Positions 42,272-49,918 of a DNA stretch of 49,918 nucleotides are shown here, one piece after another. The position numbers were made by a program, and so were the translations under genes. The number at the start of each line of letters is the position of its first letter. Within the stretch, counting starts at the first letter, position 1. Origin of the DNA: an uncultured Pelagibacteraceae bacterium (lineage in GTDB: Bacteria; Pseudomonadota; Alphaproteobacteria; Pelagibacterales; Pelagibacteraceae); assembly GCA_902573295.1 (NCBI GenBank), contig CACGJB010000005.1:1-49918 (forward strand). Reading direction: 5' to 3'. The notes under the pieces were generated by a model that was not told the DNA's origin, made no database searches, and saw only the letters and a list, made by a program, of their open reading frames with translations.

Positions 42272-43848
42272 ATTTCGATTATTTAATTATTGGCGCAGGA
42301 AGTGCAGGATGTGTGCTTGCAAATCGATTAACTGAAAATGGAAAAAACAATGTAGCAATATTTGAAGCAGGAAAACCAAGTGATATTTGGAAAGTTAACA
42401 TGCCACTTGCAATTTTATATACAATGCATGATCCAAAATATAATTACAAATATTATTCAGAACCAGAACCTCATCTTAATAACAGAAGATTATTTTGTCC
42501 AAGGGGAAAAATGATTGGAGGATGTTCTGCTCATAATGGAATGGTATTTGTGAGAGGAAATCCAAATGATTATCAAAGATGGGCATCTTTTGGATTAGAT
42601 GATTGGTCTTATGAAAAAGTTCTTCCCTATTTCAAAAAAATTGAAACATGGTCTGAAGGAGAAAATGAGTTTAGAGGAGGGAATGGAATATTGCCAGTAA
42701 ACCAATCTAAAAATAAAAATCCTTTATTTAAAGCATTTGTAGACTCAGCTGGCGAGGCTGGTTACAAAATAAACAATGACATGAATGGTAAAGAACAAGA
42801 AGGTTTTGGAATGTACGATGTTACTATTCATAAGGGAGAAAGAGCAAGTGTATCTAAGTATTATTTAAATCCTGCTAAAAAAAGAAAAAACCTAAAAGTA
42901 TTTACAGAAGCTTTTGTTGAGAGAATTATTTTTGATGGAAAAAAAGCAATTGGAATTGAAGTAAAAATAAAAAATAAAATCGAAAAGATTTATGCCAAGA
43001 AAGAAGTAATTTTAAGTGGAGGTGCAATTAATTCACCACAATTACTTATGCTTTCTGGAATTGGTCCAAGCCAACACTTAAAAGATAAAGGAATTGATAT
43101 TGTTCATAACTTAGAGGGTGTTGGAAAAAACTTACAAGATCATTTAGAAACTTATGTTCAGCAAGAATGCAAAACTAAAGATACTTTATACTCATACATT
43201 AATAAGTTAAATATGGTTAGAATTGGAATTCAATGGTTTTTGAGTAGAAGTGGTCCATGCTCTACCTCTTTTTTAGAAGCTGGCGGTTTTTGTAAATCGT
43301 CTCCAGAAAGGGAATATCCAAATATTCAATTTCATTTTTTTCCTGCTTTTGTAATTGACCACGGATTAGTTGATCCAGATAGGCATGGTTACCAGTTGCA
43401 TGCTAGTCCAAACCATCCAAAAAGCAGAGGTCATATAACTTTAAACAGCTCAAACCCTTATGATTATCCAAAAATTCAATTTAATTATCTAGAACATGAG
43501 GATGATTTAAAACAAACAATAGAATGTATTCATGTAGCTAGAAATATTTTAGGACAAGACTCTTTAAAACCTTTTGCTGGAAAAGAGATTGGGCCAGGTG
43601 AGCATGCTCAAACAAATGAAATTTTTGAAGAATATATTCGTTCAAAGGCTGAAACTGCTTATCACCCGTCTTGTACCCTAAAAATGGGATTAGATAATAT
43701 GGCAGTAGTTGATCAAAAACTTAAGGTTCATGGTGTAGAAAATTTAAGAGTAGTTGATGCTTCTGTAATGCCTGAGATTACAAGTGGAAACCTAAATGCT
43801 CCAACATTAATGATTGCTGAAAGAGCTTCCGAATTTATTTTAAATTAA
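42268..43848 (+). CDS. GMC-family flavoprotein, choline dehydrogenase-like
   Basis: A 526-residue FAD enzyme of the glucose-methanol-choline family. FAD site IIGAGSAGCVLANRL (7-21); second signature RGKMIGGCSAHNGM (about 81-94); GGAINSPQLLMLSGIGP (about 251-267); catalytic histidine in TAYHPSCTLKMG (about 466); C-terminal GNLNAPTLMIAERA (about 507-520). It resembles BetA-like alcohol dehydrogenases, which turn choline into betaine aldehyde and on to glycine betaine. It is the last gene of the aldolase-thioesterase-TauD-HD operon. If the HD enzyme makes betaine aldehyde, this protein or the aldehyde dehydrogenase at 30576 could finish the oxidation. Substrate unproven. Confidence 0.88.
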   Translation: MNFDYLIIGAGSAGCVLANRLTENGKNNVAIFEAGKPSDIWKVNMPLAILYTMHDPKYNYKYYSEPEPHLNNRRLFCPRGKMIGGCSAHNGMVFVRGNPNDYQRWASFGLDDWSYEKVLPYFKKIETWSEGENEFRGGNGILPVNQSKNKNPLFKAFVDSAGEAGYKINNDMNGKEQEGFGMYDVTIHKGERASVSKYYLNPAKKRKNLKVFTEAFVERIIFDGKKAIGIEVKIKNKIEKIYAKKEVILSGGAINSPQLLMLSGIGPSQHLKDKGIDIVHNLEGVGKNLQDHLETYVQQECKTKDTLYSYINKLNMVRIGIQWFLSRSGPCSTSFLEAGGFCKSSPEREYPNIQFHFFPAFVIDHGLVDPDRHGYQLHASPNHPKSRGHITLNSSNPYDYPKIQFNYLEHEDDLKQTIECIHVARNILGQDSLKPFAGKEIGPGEHAQTNEIFEEYIRSKAETAYHPSCTLKMGLDNMAVVDQKLKVHGVENLRVVDASVMPEITSGNLNAPTLMIAERASEFILN

Positions 43849-43850
43849 AA

Positions 43851-44837
43851 TTACTTGTTACGATAAACTGAAATTAAACAAATAATTTCAAACATTATAG
43901 AAGCTGCAACCATTGCTGTAATTTGATTTGGACTATCTTTTGTTGGCATTAAACAAGCAACATCTCCACCTATTACATTTTTTCCTTTTAAACATTGAAT
44001 AAGTTTTCGTGCTTCATCCATATTAAATCCTTTATATGCAGGTTCTATATTCGCTACCCCAGGTGCAACTGTTGGATCTAAACAATCTAAATCAAATGTA
44101 ACATAAATAGGATTGTCTCCTAGTCTATCTAAAATCTTTTTCACACATTTTTCATGACCCCACTCCCTGTATTCATCCATTGTAATTACTTGATAACCAA
44201 TATCGTAACTTGCTTGTAACCAATCTAATGTTCTTGGATTTCCTCTTATTCCTATCTGAGTACTCGTGTGTGGGTCAACATTTCCTTGTTTAACTAAATA
44301 AGATGCCCAATGTGCTGCTGATTTTTTCGCACCTAGAAAATGATCTAATTTCTCAAAGCAATCAGTGTGCGCATCAAAATGAAGAAATGTGATTTTTTTT
44401 CCTTTGGTTAATTTTGAATTTTTTTTTGCTAAACTTTGAACAATTCCTCCAGTTACTGAGTGATCTCCACCAATTGAAACAACTGGTTTTTCAGCTTGCT
44501 CTATATGATCATAAAAAGCTGAAATTCTTTCTATACATTTTTCATTATCATTAGCTTCTGGAAACGGAACGTCTCCCAGGTCGTGTATTTTATTATCTTT
44601 CCATGGATCAATTTTGTAATCAAAGTGAGAACGTCTAAGCATTGCAGAAATATTTCTAACTGCTCTTGGACCTAAATGCTGATCTCTTTCAGTGGTTCCA
44701 TTTCCTGTGCTATGAGGAACGCCAACTAACGCAATGTCACAATTCTTAGGATCTGGATCATTTTTACATCTAAATAAAGTTGGAATACCCCACCAATAAA
44801 GGGTTTCCATCATTATTTTATCCTCTTCAGAAATCAT
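43851..44837 (-). CDS. Divergent ureohydrolase of the arginase/agmatinase superfamily
   Basis: A 328-residue binuclear-metal hydrolase. Metal motifs SIGGDHSVTGG, LHFDAHTDC and VTFDLDCLDPTVAPG are intact. Two substrate-side motifs depart from agmatinases: after DCLDP the usual PGTGTPE is PGVANIEPAYKG, and the late EVSPAYDHAE motif reads ACLMPTKDSPNQ, losing the conserved glutamate. The N-terminus also has an extra WWGIPTLFRC segment. These changes suggest a different guanidino substrate, such as guanidine itself, guanidinopropionate or a quaternary-amine-linked guanidine. It converges with the GMC gene two bases away and is divergent from the DMT pair. The canonical counterpart is at 17576. 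Confidence 0.82.
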   Translation of the reverse strand: MISEEDKIMMETLYWWGIPTLFRCKNDPDPKNCDIALVGVPHSTGNGTTERDQHLGPRAVRNISAMLRRSHFDYKIDPWKDNKIHDLGDVPFPEANDNEKCIERISAFYDHIEQAEKPVVSIGGDHSVTGGIVQSLAKKNSKLTKGKKITFLHFDAHTDCFEKLDHFLGAKKSAAHWASYLVKQGNVDPHTSTQIGIRGNPRTLDWLQASYDIGYQVITMDEYREWGHEKCVKKILDRLGDNPIYVTFDLDCLDPTVAPGVANIEPAYKGFNMDEARKLIQCLKGKNVIGGDVACLMPTKDSPNQITAMVAASIMFEIICLISVYRNK

Positions 44838-44900
44838 GGATTAAATATGACATAAATTTAATAAATTTAAAAACATATTCTTTTTTGATATATACCGATA

Positions 44901-45851
44901 ATGAGCACTCCAAACAATAATCCTAAAGGAATAGTTTACATATTAATAGCCATGATGGTTTTTTCTGTTCAGGATGGAATTATGAAACATATTTATAATT
45001 TTGTTTCACTTTATGAAGTTTACTTAATTAGAACAGTGGTAAGTTTTATTCTTATCTTAGCATTTTTAATAATTACAAAAAAACCAATAGTATTTAAAAG
45101 CCAATATCCTCTTTTAACTTTTACTCGTGTAATACTTTTTTTCTTTGGTTTTAGTTCTTTTTATGTTTCTTTGACCGTGTTACCACTTGGTACTGCTACA
45201 GCTTTATTTTTTGTTACTCCATTTTTAATTACAATATTTGCTCATTTTTTTTTAAAAGAAGAAATAGGATTAAGAAGATGGTCTGCTGTGGTTGTGGGAT
45301 TTATTGGGGTTTATGTGACATTAAATCCTGATTTCAGTAATTTTAACTATTTAAGTCTATTACCTATTTTATGTGCATTTTGTTATTCCTTATCAATGAT
45401 AATTATTAAAAAAACATCTGATAAGGATAGCGTTTATACCCAAACGTTTACATTTTATATTGGTGCAATTATTCTAAGTATAATTTTCTATTTTGTTATT
45501 GGTGACGGTCAATACAACACTTCAAATCATCCAGCTTCTCAATTTATATTTAGAGAATGGTTTATTGATTTTAATTCCAATATCCTATTAATGACTGCAA
45601 CTGGTGTTACAGCTACTATTGCTTTCTTTTTTTTGTTTACAGCTTATAGTATTGCCTCTCCATCAGTGGTTTCACCTTTTGAATATTCAATATTATTTTG
45701 GTCGCCGCTTGTAGGATGGTTATATTTTGATGAAATACCTTCATTAAATACAGCGATTGGAATTTTAATAATAGTATCGAGTGGTATTTATATTTTTATT
45801 CGTGAAAAAGCACAAAACCAATCTATAGCTACAGAAAAACCTCTTAGATAA
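44901..45851 (+). CDS. EamA/DMT-family transporter, first of a tandem pair
   Basis: A 316-residue ten-helix membrane protein with two EamA repeats. VLPLGTATALFFVTPFLITIFAHFF and LGRRW-like LRRWSAVVVGFIGVYVTLNPDF are conserved S-adenosylmethionine-uptake-type family segments. The last helix ends with a short IREKAQNQSIATEKP tail. The next gene is a clear paralogue starting on the base after this stop codon. Direction and cargo are unknown. The position beside ureohydrolase and dioxygenase genes suggests a nitrogen compound. Confidence 0.88.
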   Translation: MSTPNNNPKGIVYILIAMMVFSVQDGIMKHIYNFVSLYEVYLIRTVVSFILILAFLIITKKPIVFKSQYPLLTFTRVILFFFGFSSFYVSLTVLPLGTATALFFVTPFLITIFAHFFLKEEIGLRRWSAVVVGFIGVYVTLNPDFSNFNYLSLLPILCAFCYSLSMIIIKKTSDKDSVYTQTFTFYIGAIILSIIFYFVIGDGQYNTSNHPASQFIFREWFIDFNSNILLMTATGVTATIAFFFLFTAYSIASPSVVSPFEYSILFWSPLVGWLYFDEIPSLNTAIGILIIVSSGIYIFIREKAQNQSIATEKPLR

Positions 45852-46805
45852 ATGACAAAAGATAATAATTCTAAAGGTATTATTTTAATAATCATTGCAA
45901 TGTCATTATTTGCGATGCAAGACTCTTTAATTAAATATATTTTTGAAAAAGCTTCGCTTTATGAAATTTTTTTTGGAAGATATTTCGTTGCAGCTATTTT
46001 GCTTTTTAGTTACATAAAATTTAGAAAACAAAAAGTTTCACTAAAAACTTACTATCCTGTTTTAACAATTATTAGAGTTGTTCTTCACTTTTTGGCATTT
46101 TCAGCTTTCTTTATTTCTCTCACTTACATGCCCTTAGCAACTGCAAATGCCCTATTCTTCTCTTGTCCTTTTTTTGTATCTATTTTTGCTAAATTTTTTT
46201 TGAAAGAATTTATTGGGATAAGAAGATGGTCAGCAATTGTATTTGGTTTCATAGGAGTTTTTATTGTACTTGACCCAAACTTTTCTGACTTTGAATACAA
46301 AAGTTTGCTGCCTGTAGTATGTGCATTTTTTTATGCTGCATCCATGACCATAACAAAATACACCTCCGATAAAGATGATGTGAATACTCAACTATTTTAT
46401 TTTTATTTAATAGCCTTAATTTTATGTGTTCTTATTTATTGGTTTATGGGAAATGGACAATTGAATAACCCAGACTTTGATCCAACTACACAGTTTATTT
46501 TTAGAGAGTGGTTTTCAAACATTGAATATACTTGGAAATTTATCTTATTTTTTGGTTTTGTCGCTTCGATTGCATTTCTCTGTATATTTTCAGCTTACAT
46601 AGTAGCTTCACCTTCTGTAGTTTCTCTGTTTGAATATTCACTAATTATAATGTCTATGATACCTGGGTATTTTTTATTTAATGAAATTCCATCAGGTAGA
46701 ACTTTTTTTGGAGTTGCGTGTATTATAGCAGCAGGAATTTATATTTACTTTAGAGAAAAAGCCAGAGATCAATATATTGCAACAGAAACACCAGTAAGAA
46801 GATGA
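45852..46805 (+). CDS. EamA/DMT-family transporter, second of a tandem pair
   Basis: A 317-residue paralogue of the gene before it, with matching segments throughout: the RRWSAIVFGFIGVFIVLDPNFSDF stretch and the tail IYFREKARDQYIATETP line up residue for residue with IFIREKAQNQSIATEKP. It starts directly after the TAA of its neighbour and overlaps the next gene by four bases. The pair could form a heterodimer, since some DMT proteins work as two-gene pairs, or may have diverged to different cargo. Confidence 0.88.
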   Translation: MTKDNNSKGIILIIIAMSLFAMQDSLIKYIFEKASLYEIFFGRYFVAAILLFSYIKFRKQKVSLKTYYPVLTIIRVVLHFLAFSAFFISLTYMPLATANALFFSCPFFVSIFAKFFLKEFIGIRRWSAIVFGFIGVFIVLDPNFSDFEYKSLLPVVCAFFYAASMTITKYTSDKDDVNTQLFYFYLIALILCVLIYWFMGNGQLNNPDFDPTTQFIFREWFSNIEYTWKFILFFGFVASIAFLCIFSAYIVASPSVVSLFEYSLIIMSMIPGYFLFNEIPSGRTFFGVACIIAAGIYIYFREKARDQYIATETPVRR

Positions 46806-47770
46806 GTAAAACATATATACCAACCATCAATATATCTTCACTAATAAAAAATAATTTTGAAACTCATAGAGCGTTTAAAACAATTAAAGAAATTGAAAAA
46901 GCTTGCGTTGATATTGGCTTTTTTCAAGTTATAGGTCATGGAATTAATTTAAAAGTAATTAAAAAAACATGTGGGGTTGGTAATAACTTTTTTAATTTAC
47001 CAGAAAGGAAAAAAAGGAAATTGTCACCAAAAAAATGGAATAAAAAAAATAAAAATCTATACAGAGGATATTTTCCTAATGATGTAAATGGAAAAGAAGG
47101 TTTGGATATAGGTGATTTAAAGGTAACTAAAAAATATTCCTCAAATCTAAACAATCAATACATAGAGTATCTTAATCTAGAGACATGTCTAAATAAAACC
47201 TCAATAAGTATTTTAAATAAATATTTTGATAACATTTATAAATTGAGTGAGACATTGTTTAAAAGTGTAATAAAACTTAATAAAAAAAATCCTGATATTT
47301 CCGTTAAAGCTTTTTCAAGATTAAAAACATTAAGCACATTAAGATTCAATTATTACCCTAACCAAACAAAACCAGTGGAAATATCAAAACAAGATGGGGT
47401 TGCTCTTGGATGTGAAACACATGTTGATAGTGGAATATTTACAGTTCTCTATCAAGATAGAAAAGGTGGATTACAGGTACAAAATAGAAAAAACAAAAAA
47501 TGGTATGATGTACCATTCAACAAAAATGCTCTAGTAGTAAATACGGGAAGAGCATTAGAATTTCTTAGCAAAGGTAAATTTAAAGCAACTAATCACAGAG
47601 TTTTGTGGAATAAAAGTAAAAGACTGTCTGTTCCCTTTTTCTTTGAACCTTCCTATGATTTCAAAATGAACCAATCATTTCTAAATGGAAGGAAATTCAA
47701 AAATAATGGTCAAATTTATGAGAAATTTCTTAACAAATCTTTAAAGAAATTTATTGAATATCAGCGTTAG
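46802..47770 (+). CDS. Isopenicillin-N-synthase-fold 2-oxoglutarate/Fe(II) oxygenase
   Basis: A 322-residue oxygenase of the isopenicillin N synthase / plant 2OG oxygenase group. The N-terminal domain has the DIGFFQVIGHGI signature (37-48). The jelly-roll holds His207 and Asp209 (ETHVDSG), His265 (TNHRVLW) and the 2-oxoglutarate Arg274-x-Ser276 pair. Lysine-rich loops (70-84) are AT-bias driven. It overlaps the second DMT gene by four bases, so it is made with the transporters. Substrate is unknown; relatives hydroxylate amino acids or make ethylene, and the transporter link suggests a small imported or exported molecule. Confidence 0.85.
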   Translation: MSKTYIPTINISSLIKNNFETHRAFKTIKEIEKACVDIGFFQVIGHGINLKVIKKTCGVGNNFFNLPERKKRKLSPKKWNKKNKNLYRGYFPNDVNGKEGLDIGDLKVTKKYSSNLNNQYIEYLNLETCLNKTSISILNKYFDNIYKLSETLFKSVIKLNKKNPDISVKAFSRLKTLSTLRFNYYPNQTKPVEISKQDGVALGCETHVDSGIFTVLYQDRKGGLQVQNRKNKKWYDVPFNKNALVVNTGRALEFLSKGKFKATNHRVLWNKSKRLSVPFFFEPSYDFKMNQSFLNGRKFKNNGQIYEKFLNKSLKKFIEYQR

Positions 47771-47782
47771 TAATTATAAAGT

Positions 47783-47804
47783 TTATGTATAAAGCGATAC
47801 ATAA
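47783..47804 (+). other. Hairpin in the leader of the LLM-family oxidoreductase gene
   Basis: TTATGTA (47783-47789) pairs with TACATAA (47798-47804) around an eight-base loop. It lies in the 105-base space before the flavin oxidoreductase gene, followed by a GC-richer stretch (AAGTGGGATCGGTCG at 47830-47844) that stands out from its AT-rich surroundings. I cannot match it to a named riboswitch. The leader may be structured. Confidence 0.35.
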
Positions 47805-47875
47805 CTCGTCGTTAAATTCATAGATTTACGAAAGTGGGATCGGTCGTCTTTAAATTAATTTTTAAAGGAGGCTTT

Positions 47876-49045
47876 ATGAAATTTGGATATTTCTGCAATA
47901 CTACAAACTGGACACACAAACCTTATCATCAATTATTAGATGAGACTAAAGAGATCACAGAATACTGTGATCAAAATAAATGGAATTCAATTTGGTTTAC
48001 AGAACATCACTTTAATCATGAAGGAATGGAGTCTTGTACTAATCCATTGATGATGGGTGCAGATGCAGCTGCTAGAACGAAAAATATTAGAATAGGTCAG
48101 GCAGCAAACGTTATTACTTTCCATAATCCAATAAGATTAGCAGAAGATATTGCAACATTAGACCAACTTTCAAAAGGGAGAGTTGAGGTTGGTGTAGCAA
48201 GAGGAATCTATGGTAGAGAAGCAATAAATTTAAACAAAGAGGCTGATTTAAAAGATCAGGCTAAAAATTTCAGATTATTTGCTGAGACTTTAGAAGTATT
48301 AAAAAAAGCATGGAGTGAAAAATTTTTCAGTCACCAAGGGGAATTTTATACTTATCCATCTCCAAATTATGTTTGGCAGCATGATATGAGTCCTCCTAGC
48401 GAAGAATTTATGAATATGGAAGACAGTACTATGAAAAAAATTAGTGTTGTTCCGCAGCCTTATCAACAGCCACATCCTCCAATTCATCAAGTCGTTGATG
48501 GAATAAGATCAATTGAGTGGGCTGCTGAAAATAATATTAACGTTATCATGTGGATACCAACAGTTAAAGCTTTGAAACCAAAATTTGAAGCTTATAAAAA
48601 TAAAAGATCAGAGGTAACAAAGAAAAATATACCTCTTGGCGAAGGTGTTTCGCTTGTGAGAGATATGTTTGTTGCAGATACGATGGAGGAAGCAAAAGAG
48701 AAGGCTGGTGAACATATGGTAAATTATATGAGATGGGTTTGCCACTGGAGAGGCTTAGGAAATCATATGGATCCAGGTGAAGAATTACCAGAGACAAAAG
48801 GTAAATTAGATTTATTAAATTATGAATTTTTACATAAAAGAAACATGTTATTTGGAACACCAGAATATGTGATTGATAAAATTCATGAATTAAAATCTGA
48901 ATTGAATTTACAAAATTTACAAGTTTGGTCTAATTTTCCAGGTGTGAAGCATAAAGATTGTATGAAAAGTATAAAACTTTTCACAGAAAAAGTTATGCCT
49001 CACTTCCAAGATGATTTTGATACTGAAGTTAAAAAAGTTTCGTGA
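47876..49045 (+). CDS. Luciferase-like (LLM class) flavin-dependent oxidoreductase
   Basis: A 389-residue TIM-barrel flavin monooxygenase family protein. The start at 47876 is chosen because an AAAGGAGG ribosome site lies seven bases before it; an in-frame GTG at 47834 would add an unlikely leader. Landmarks: IWFTEHHFNHEG (about 39-50), LDQLSKGRVEVGVARGIYGREA (about 98-119) and the C-terminal GTPEYVIDKI. Members use reduced FMN or F420 and oxygen on alkanes, sulfonates, aminopolycarboxylates or aldehydes. The stop overlaps the GTG start of the thiamine-diphosphate enzyme (GTGA), so the two act in one pathway by inference. Substrate is unknown. Confidence 0.88.
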   Translation: MKFGYFCNTTNWTHKPYHQLLDETKEITEYCDQNKWNSIWFTEHHFNHEGMESCTNPLMMGADAAARTKNIRIGQAANVITFHNPIRLAEDIATLDQLSKGRVEVGVARGIYGREAINLNKEADLKDQAKNFRLFAETLEVLKKAWSEKFFSHQGEFYTYPSPNYVWQHDMSPPSEEFMNMEDSTMKKISVVPQPYQQPHPPIHQVVDGIRSIEWAAENNINVIMWIPTVKALKPKFEAYKNKRSEVTKKNIPLGEGVSLVRDMFVADTMEEAKEKAGEHMVNYMRWVCHWRGLGNHMDPGEELPETKGKLDLLNYEFLHKRNMLFGTPEYVIDKIHELKSELNLQNLQVWSNFPGVKHKDCMKSIKLFTEKVMPHFQDDFDTEVKKVS

Positions 49046-49918
49046 ATAAAAAACGAAAAAGAATTAGCGGCGGACAAGCTGCTGTTCAATCATTAAAAAA
49101 AGAAAGAGTAAAACATGTTTTTGGACTTATTGGTTCAGCAACAATGGAAATGTTTGATGCTCTTTATCATGAAAAAAATATTAAATTTATTGGTGTCAGA
49201 GATGAGAGAACAGGTACTCATATGGCTGATGGGTACGCAAGAGCCTCAAACAAACCTGGTGTAATTATTGCAGGACAAAATGGACCTGGTGCTACAAATT
49301 TAGTTACAGGCATTGCTCAAGCAAAAGCAGCTTTTTCACCAGTAGTTGCGCTTGCAGGTTCCTATTCAACTAAAGATAAAATGGAAGATGCATTTCAAGG
49401 TTTAGATCAACAGTCTTTGTTTTCACCGATTACAAAAAAAACTTGGACTATAAAAAATTCAAAAATAATTCCAAAAATTATGAGTGATGCTTTTAATTTA
49501 GCAATGAAACCGAGGAGAGGTCCGGTATGCGTAAATTTACCAAGGAATATTTTAGCAGCTTCAAACAATTATAATATCAATACAAAAAAACCATCATTCA
49601 CAAATGAGAATAAACAAAAAGGAAATAGAGAAAATATTAAAAAGGCAGCTAAATTAATTGGATCTTCAAAATGTACAGTTATTATTGTTGGTGCAGGAAT
49701 AAAATATAATTCTAAATATAAAGAAGTAATAAAATTAGCTGAACTATGTAACCTACCTATTGTTACAGCAGCAGGTCATGGGGATGCAATTCCATTTGGT
49801 CATAAATTAAATGCAGGACAAATGGGACCTAGAGGAAATCCTGTTGCATCGAGATTAGTTAAGAACGCAGATGTAATTTTAGCAATTGGAACACGACTTG
49901 GATTTAATTCAACTTTTT
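49042..49918 (+). CDS. Thiamine-diphosphate enzyme, acetolactate synthase/Xsc-like, cut by the window end
   Basis: The first 292 residues of a ThDP-dependent enzyme, starting at GTG within the stop of the flavin oxidoreductase gene. N-terminal PYR domain: HVFGLIGSATMEMFDAL (about 25-41), the catalytic glutamate in VRDERTGTHMADGYARAS, and IIAGQNGPGATNLVTGIAQA. The central domain begins near 190 (VIIVGAGIKY). The QNGPGxTN and GLIGSA wording recalls sulfoacetaldehyde acetyltransferase (Xsc), but acetolactate synthase and other decarboxylases share most of it. The cofactor-binding C-domain lies beyond the window, so the reaction cannot be decided here. Confidence 0.85.
   Translation, partial: MNKKRKRISGGQAAVQSLKKERVKHVFGLIGSATMEMFDALYHEKNIKFIGVRDERTGTHMADGYARASNKPGVIIAGQNGPGATNLVTGIAQAKAAFSPVVALAGSYSTKDKMEDAFQGLDQQSLFSPITKKTWTIKNSKIIPKIMSDAFNLAMKPRRGPVCVNLPRNILAASNNYNINTKKPSFTNENKQKGNRENIKKAAKLIGSSKCTVIIVGAGIKYNSKYKEVIKLAELCNLPIVTAAGHGDAIPFGHKLNAGQMGPRGNPVASRLVKNADVILAIGTRLGFNSTF

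Noticed and set aside
47783-47804. Terminator for the 2-oxoglutarate oxygenase gene
   Set aside because: The stem is AT-rich with an eight-base loop and is not followed by a T-tract.
47834-47875. A GTG start extending the luciferase-like protein by 14 residues
   Set aside because: The ATG at 47876 has an AAAGGAGG ribosome site at good spacing and the protein then begins with the family-typical MKFGYF.
1-49918. Search for tRNA, rRNA, CRISPR arrays, insertion sequences, prophage or toxin-antitoxin genes
   Set aside because: None could be recognised: no regularly spaced repeats, no transposase or integrase motifs, no cloverleaf seen in the short gaps.

Overview
The window is very AT-rich (roughly 30% GC by eye) and tightly packed: 49 genes, no gap above about 220 bases, many TAATG, ATGA or GTGA start/stop overlaps, and no rRNA, tRNA, insertion sequence, phage or CRISPR. 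Streamlined intergenic space, the many osmolyte and polyamine transport and catabolism genes, and the protein sequences themselves point to a SAR11-type marine alphaproteobacterium (Candidatus Pelagibacter or a close relative). This assignment comes from recognition of the sequences, not from a search.

Layout. 1-5.7 kb (+): nitrogen genes, comprising an ammonium transporter cut by the window start, two small membrane proteins, a GlnT/GmaS-type glutamine synthetase, a diaminopropionate ammonia-lyase-like enzyme and a photolyase. 5.7-13.2 kb (-): a run of eight genes with no gap above 2 bases (csaA, a LysE exporter, acnA, a TPR membrane protein, bamB, a cupin, a ZapE/AFG1 ATPase, a YjbQ protein). 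13.2-18.5 kb: an ArgE-like deacetylase, an NCS1 permease, and an agmatinase/guanidinobutyrase plus aldehyde dehydrogenase pair. 18.6-20 kb (+): a secreted gluzincin-like protein and a membrane-anchored cyclophilin. 20-28.7 kb (-): an Asp/Glu racemase-fold protein and an ectoine-hydrolase/creatinase-like protein, a polyamine-type ABC transporter (potA, potD, potB, potC), and a FadN-type beta-oxidation fusion. 28.7-32.7 kb (+): a DMT transporter, a 3-hydroxyisobutyrate-dehydrogenase-like enzyme, a second aldehyde dehydrogenase and a glycerophosphodiesterase.

32.6-43.8 kb is the most interesting part. A gamma-butyrobetaine-hydroxylase-like enzyme lies beside a proXWV betaine-type transporter. 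These are followed by carnitine 3-dehydrogenase, a BKACE/dehydrocarnitine-cleaving enzyme and a betainyl-CoA-type thioesterase. Together they form a complete inferred route from gamma-butyrobetaine and carnitine to glycine betaine. The thioesterase operon continues with a TauD-family dioxygenase, an HD-domain protein carrying every PhnZ/TmpB diiron-oxygenase residue I can recall, and a choline-dehydrogenase-like GMC flavoprotein. That dioxygenase plus HD-oxygenase pairing is the architecture used elsewhere to split carbon-phosphorus bonds oxidatively, so this locus may feed both carbon and phosphate from an organophosphonate into betaine metabolism.

43.9-49.9 kb: a divergent ureohydrolase, two tandem DMT transporters, an isopenicillin-N-synthase-fold 2-oxoglutarate oxygenase, a luciferase-like flavin oxidoreductase, and the start of a thiamine-diphosphate enzyme cut by the window end. 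Both ABC operons carry an intrinsic terminator just after the binding-protein gene, which would make binding protein in excess over permease.
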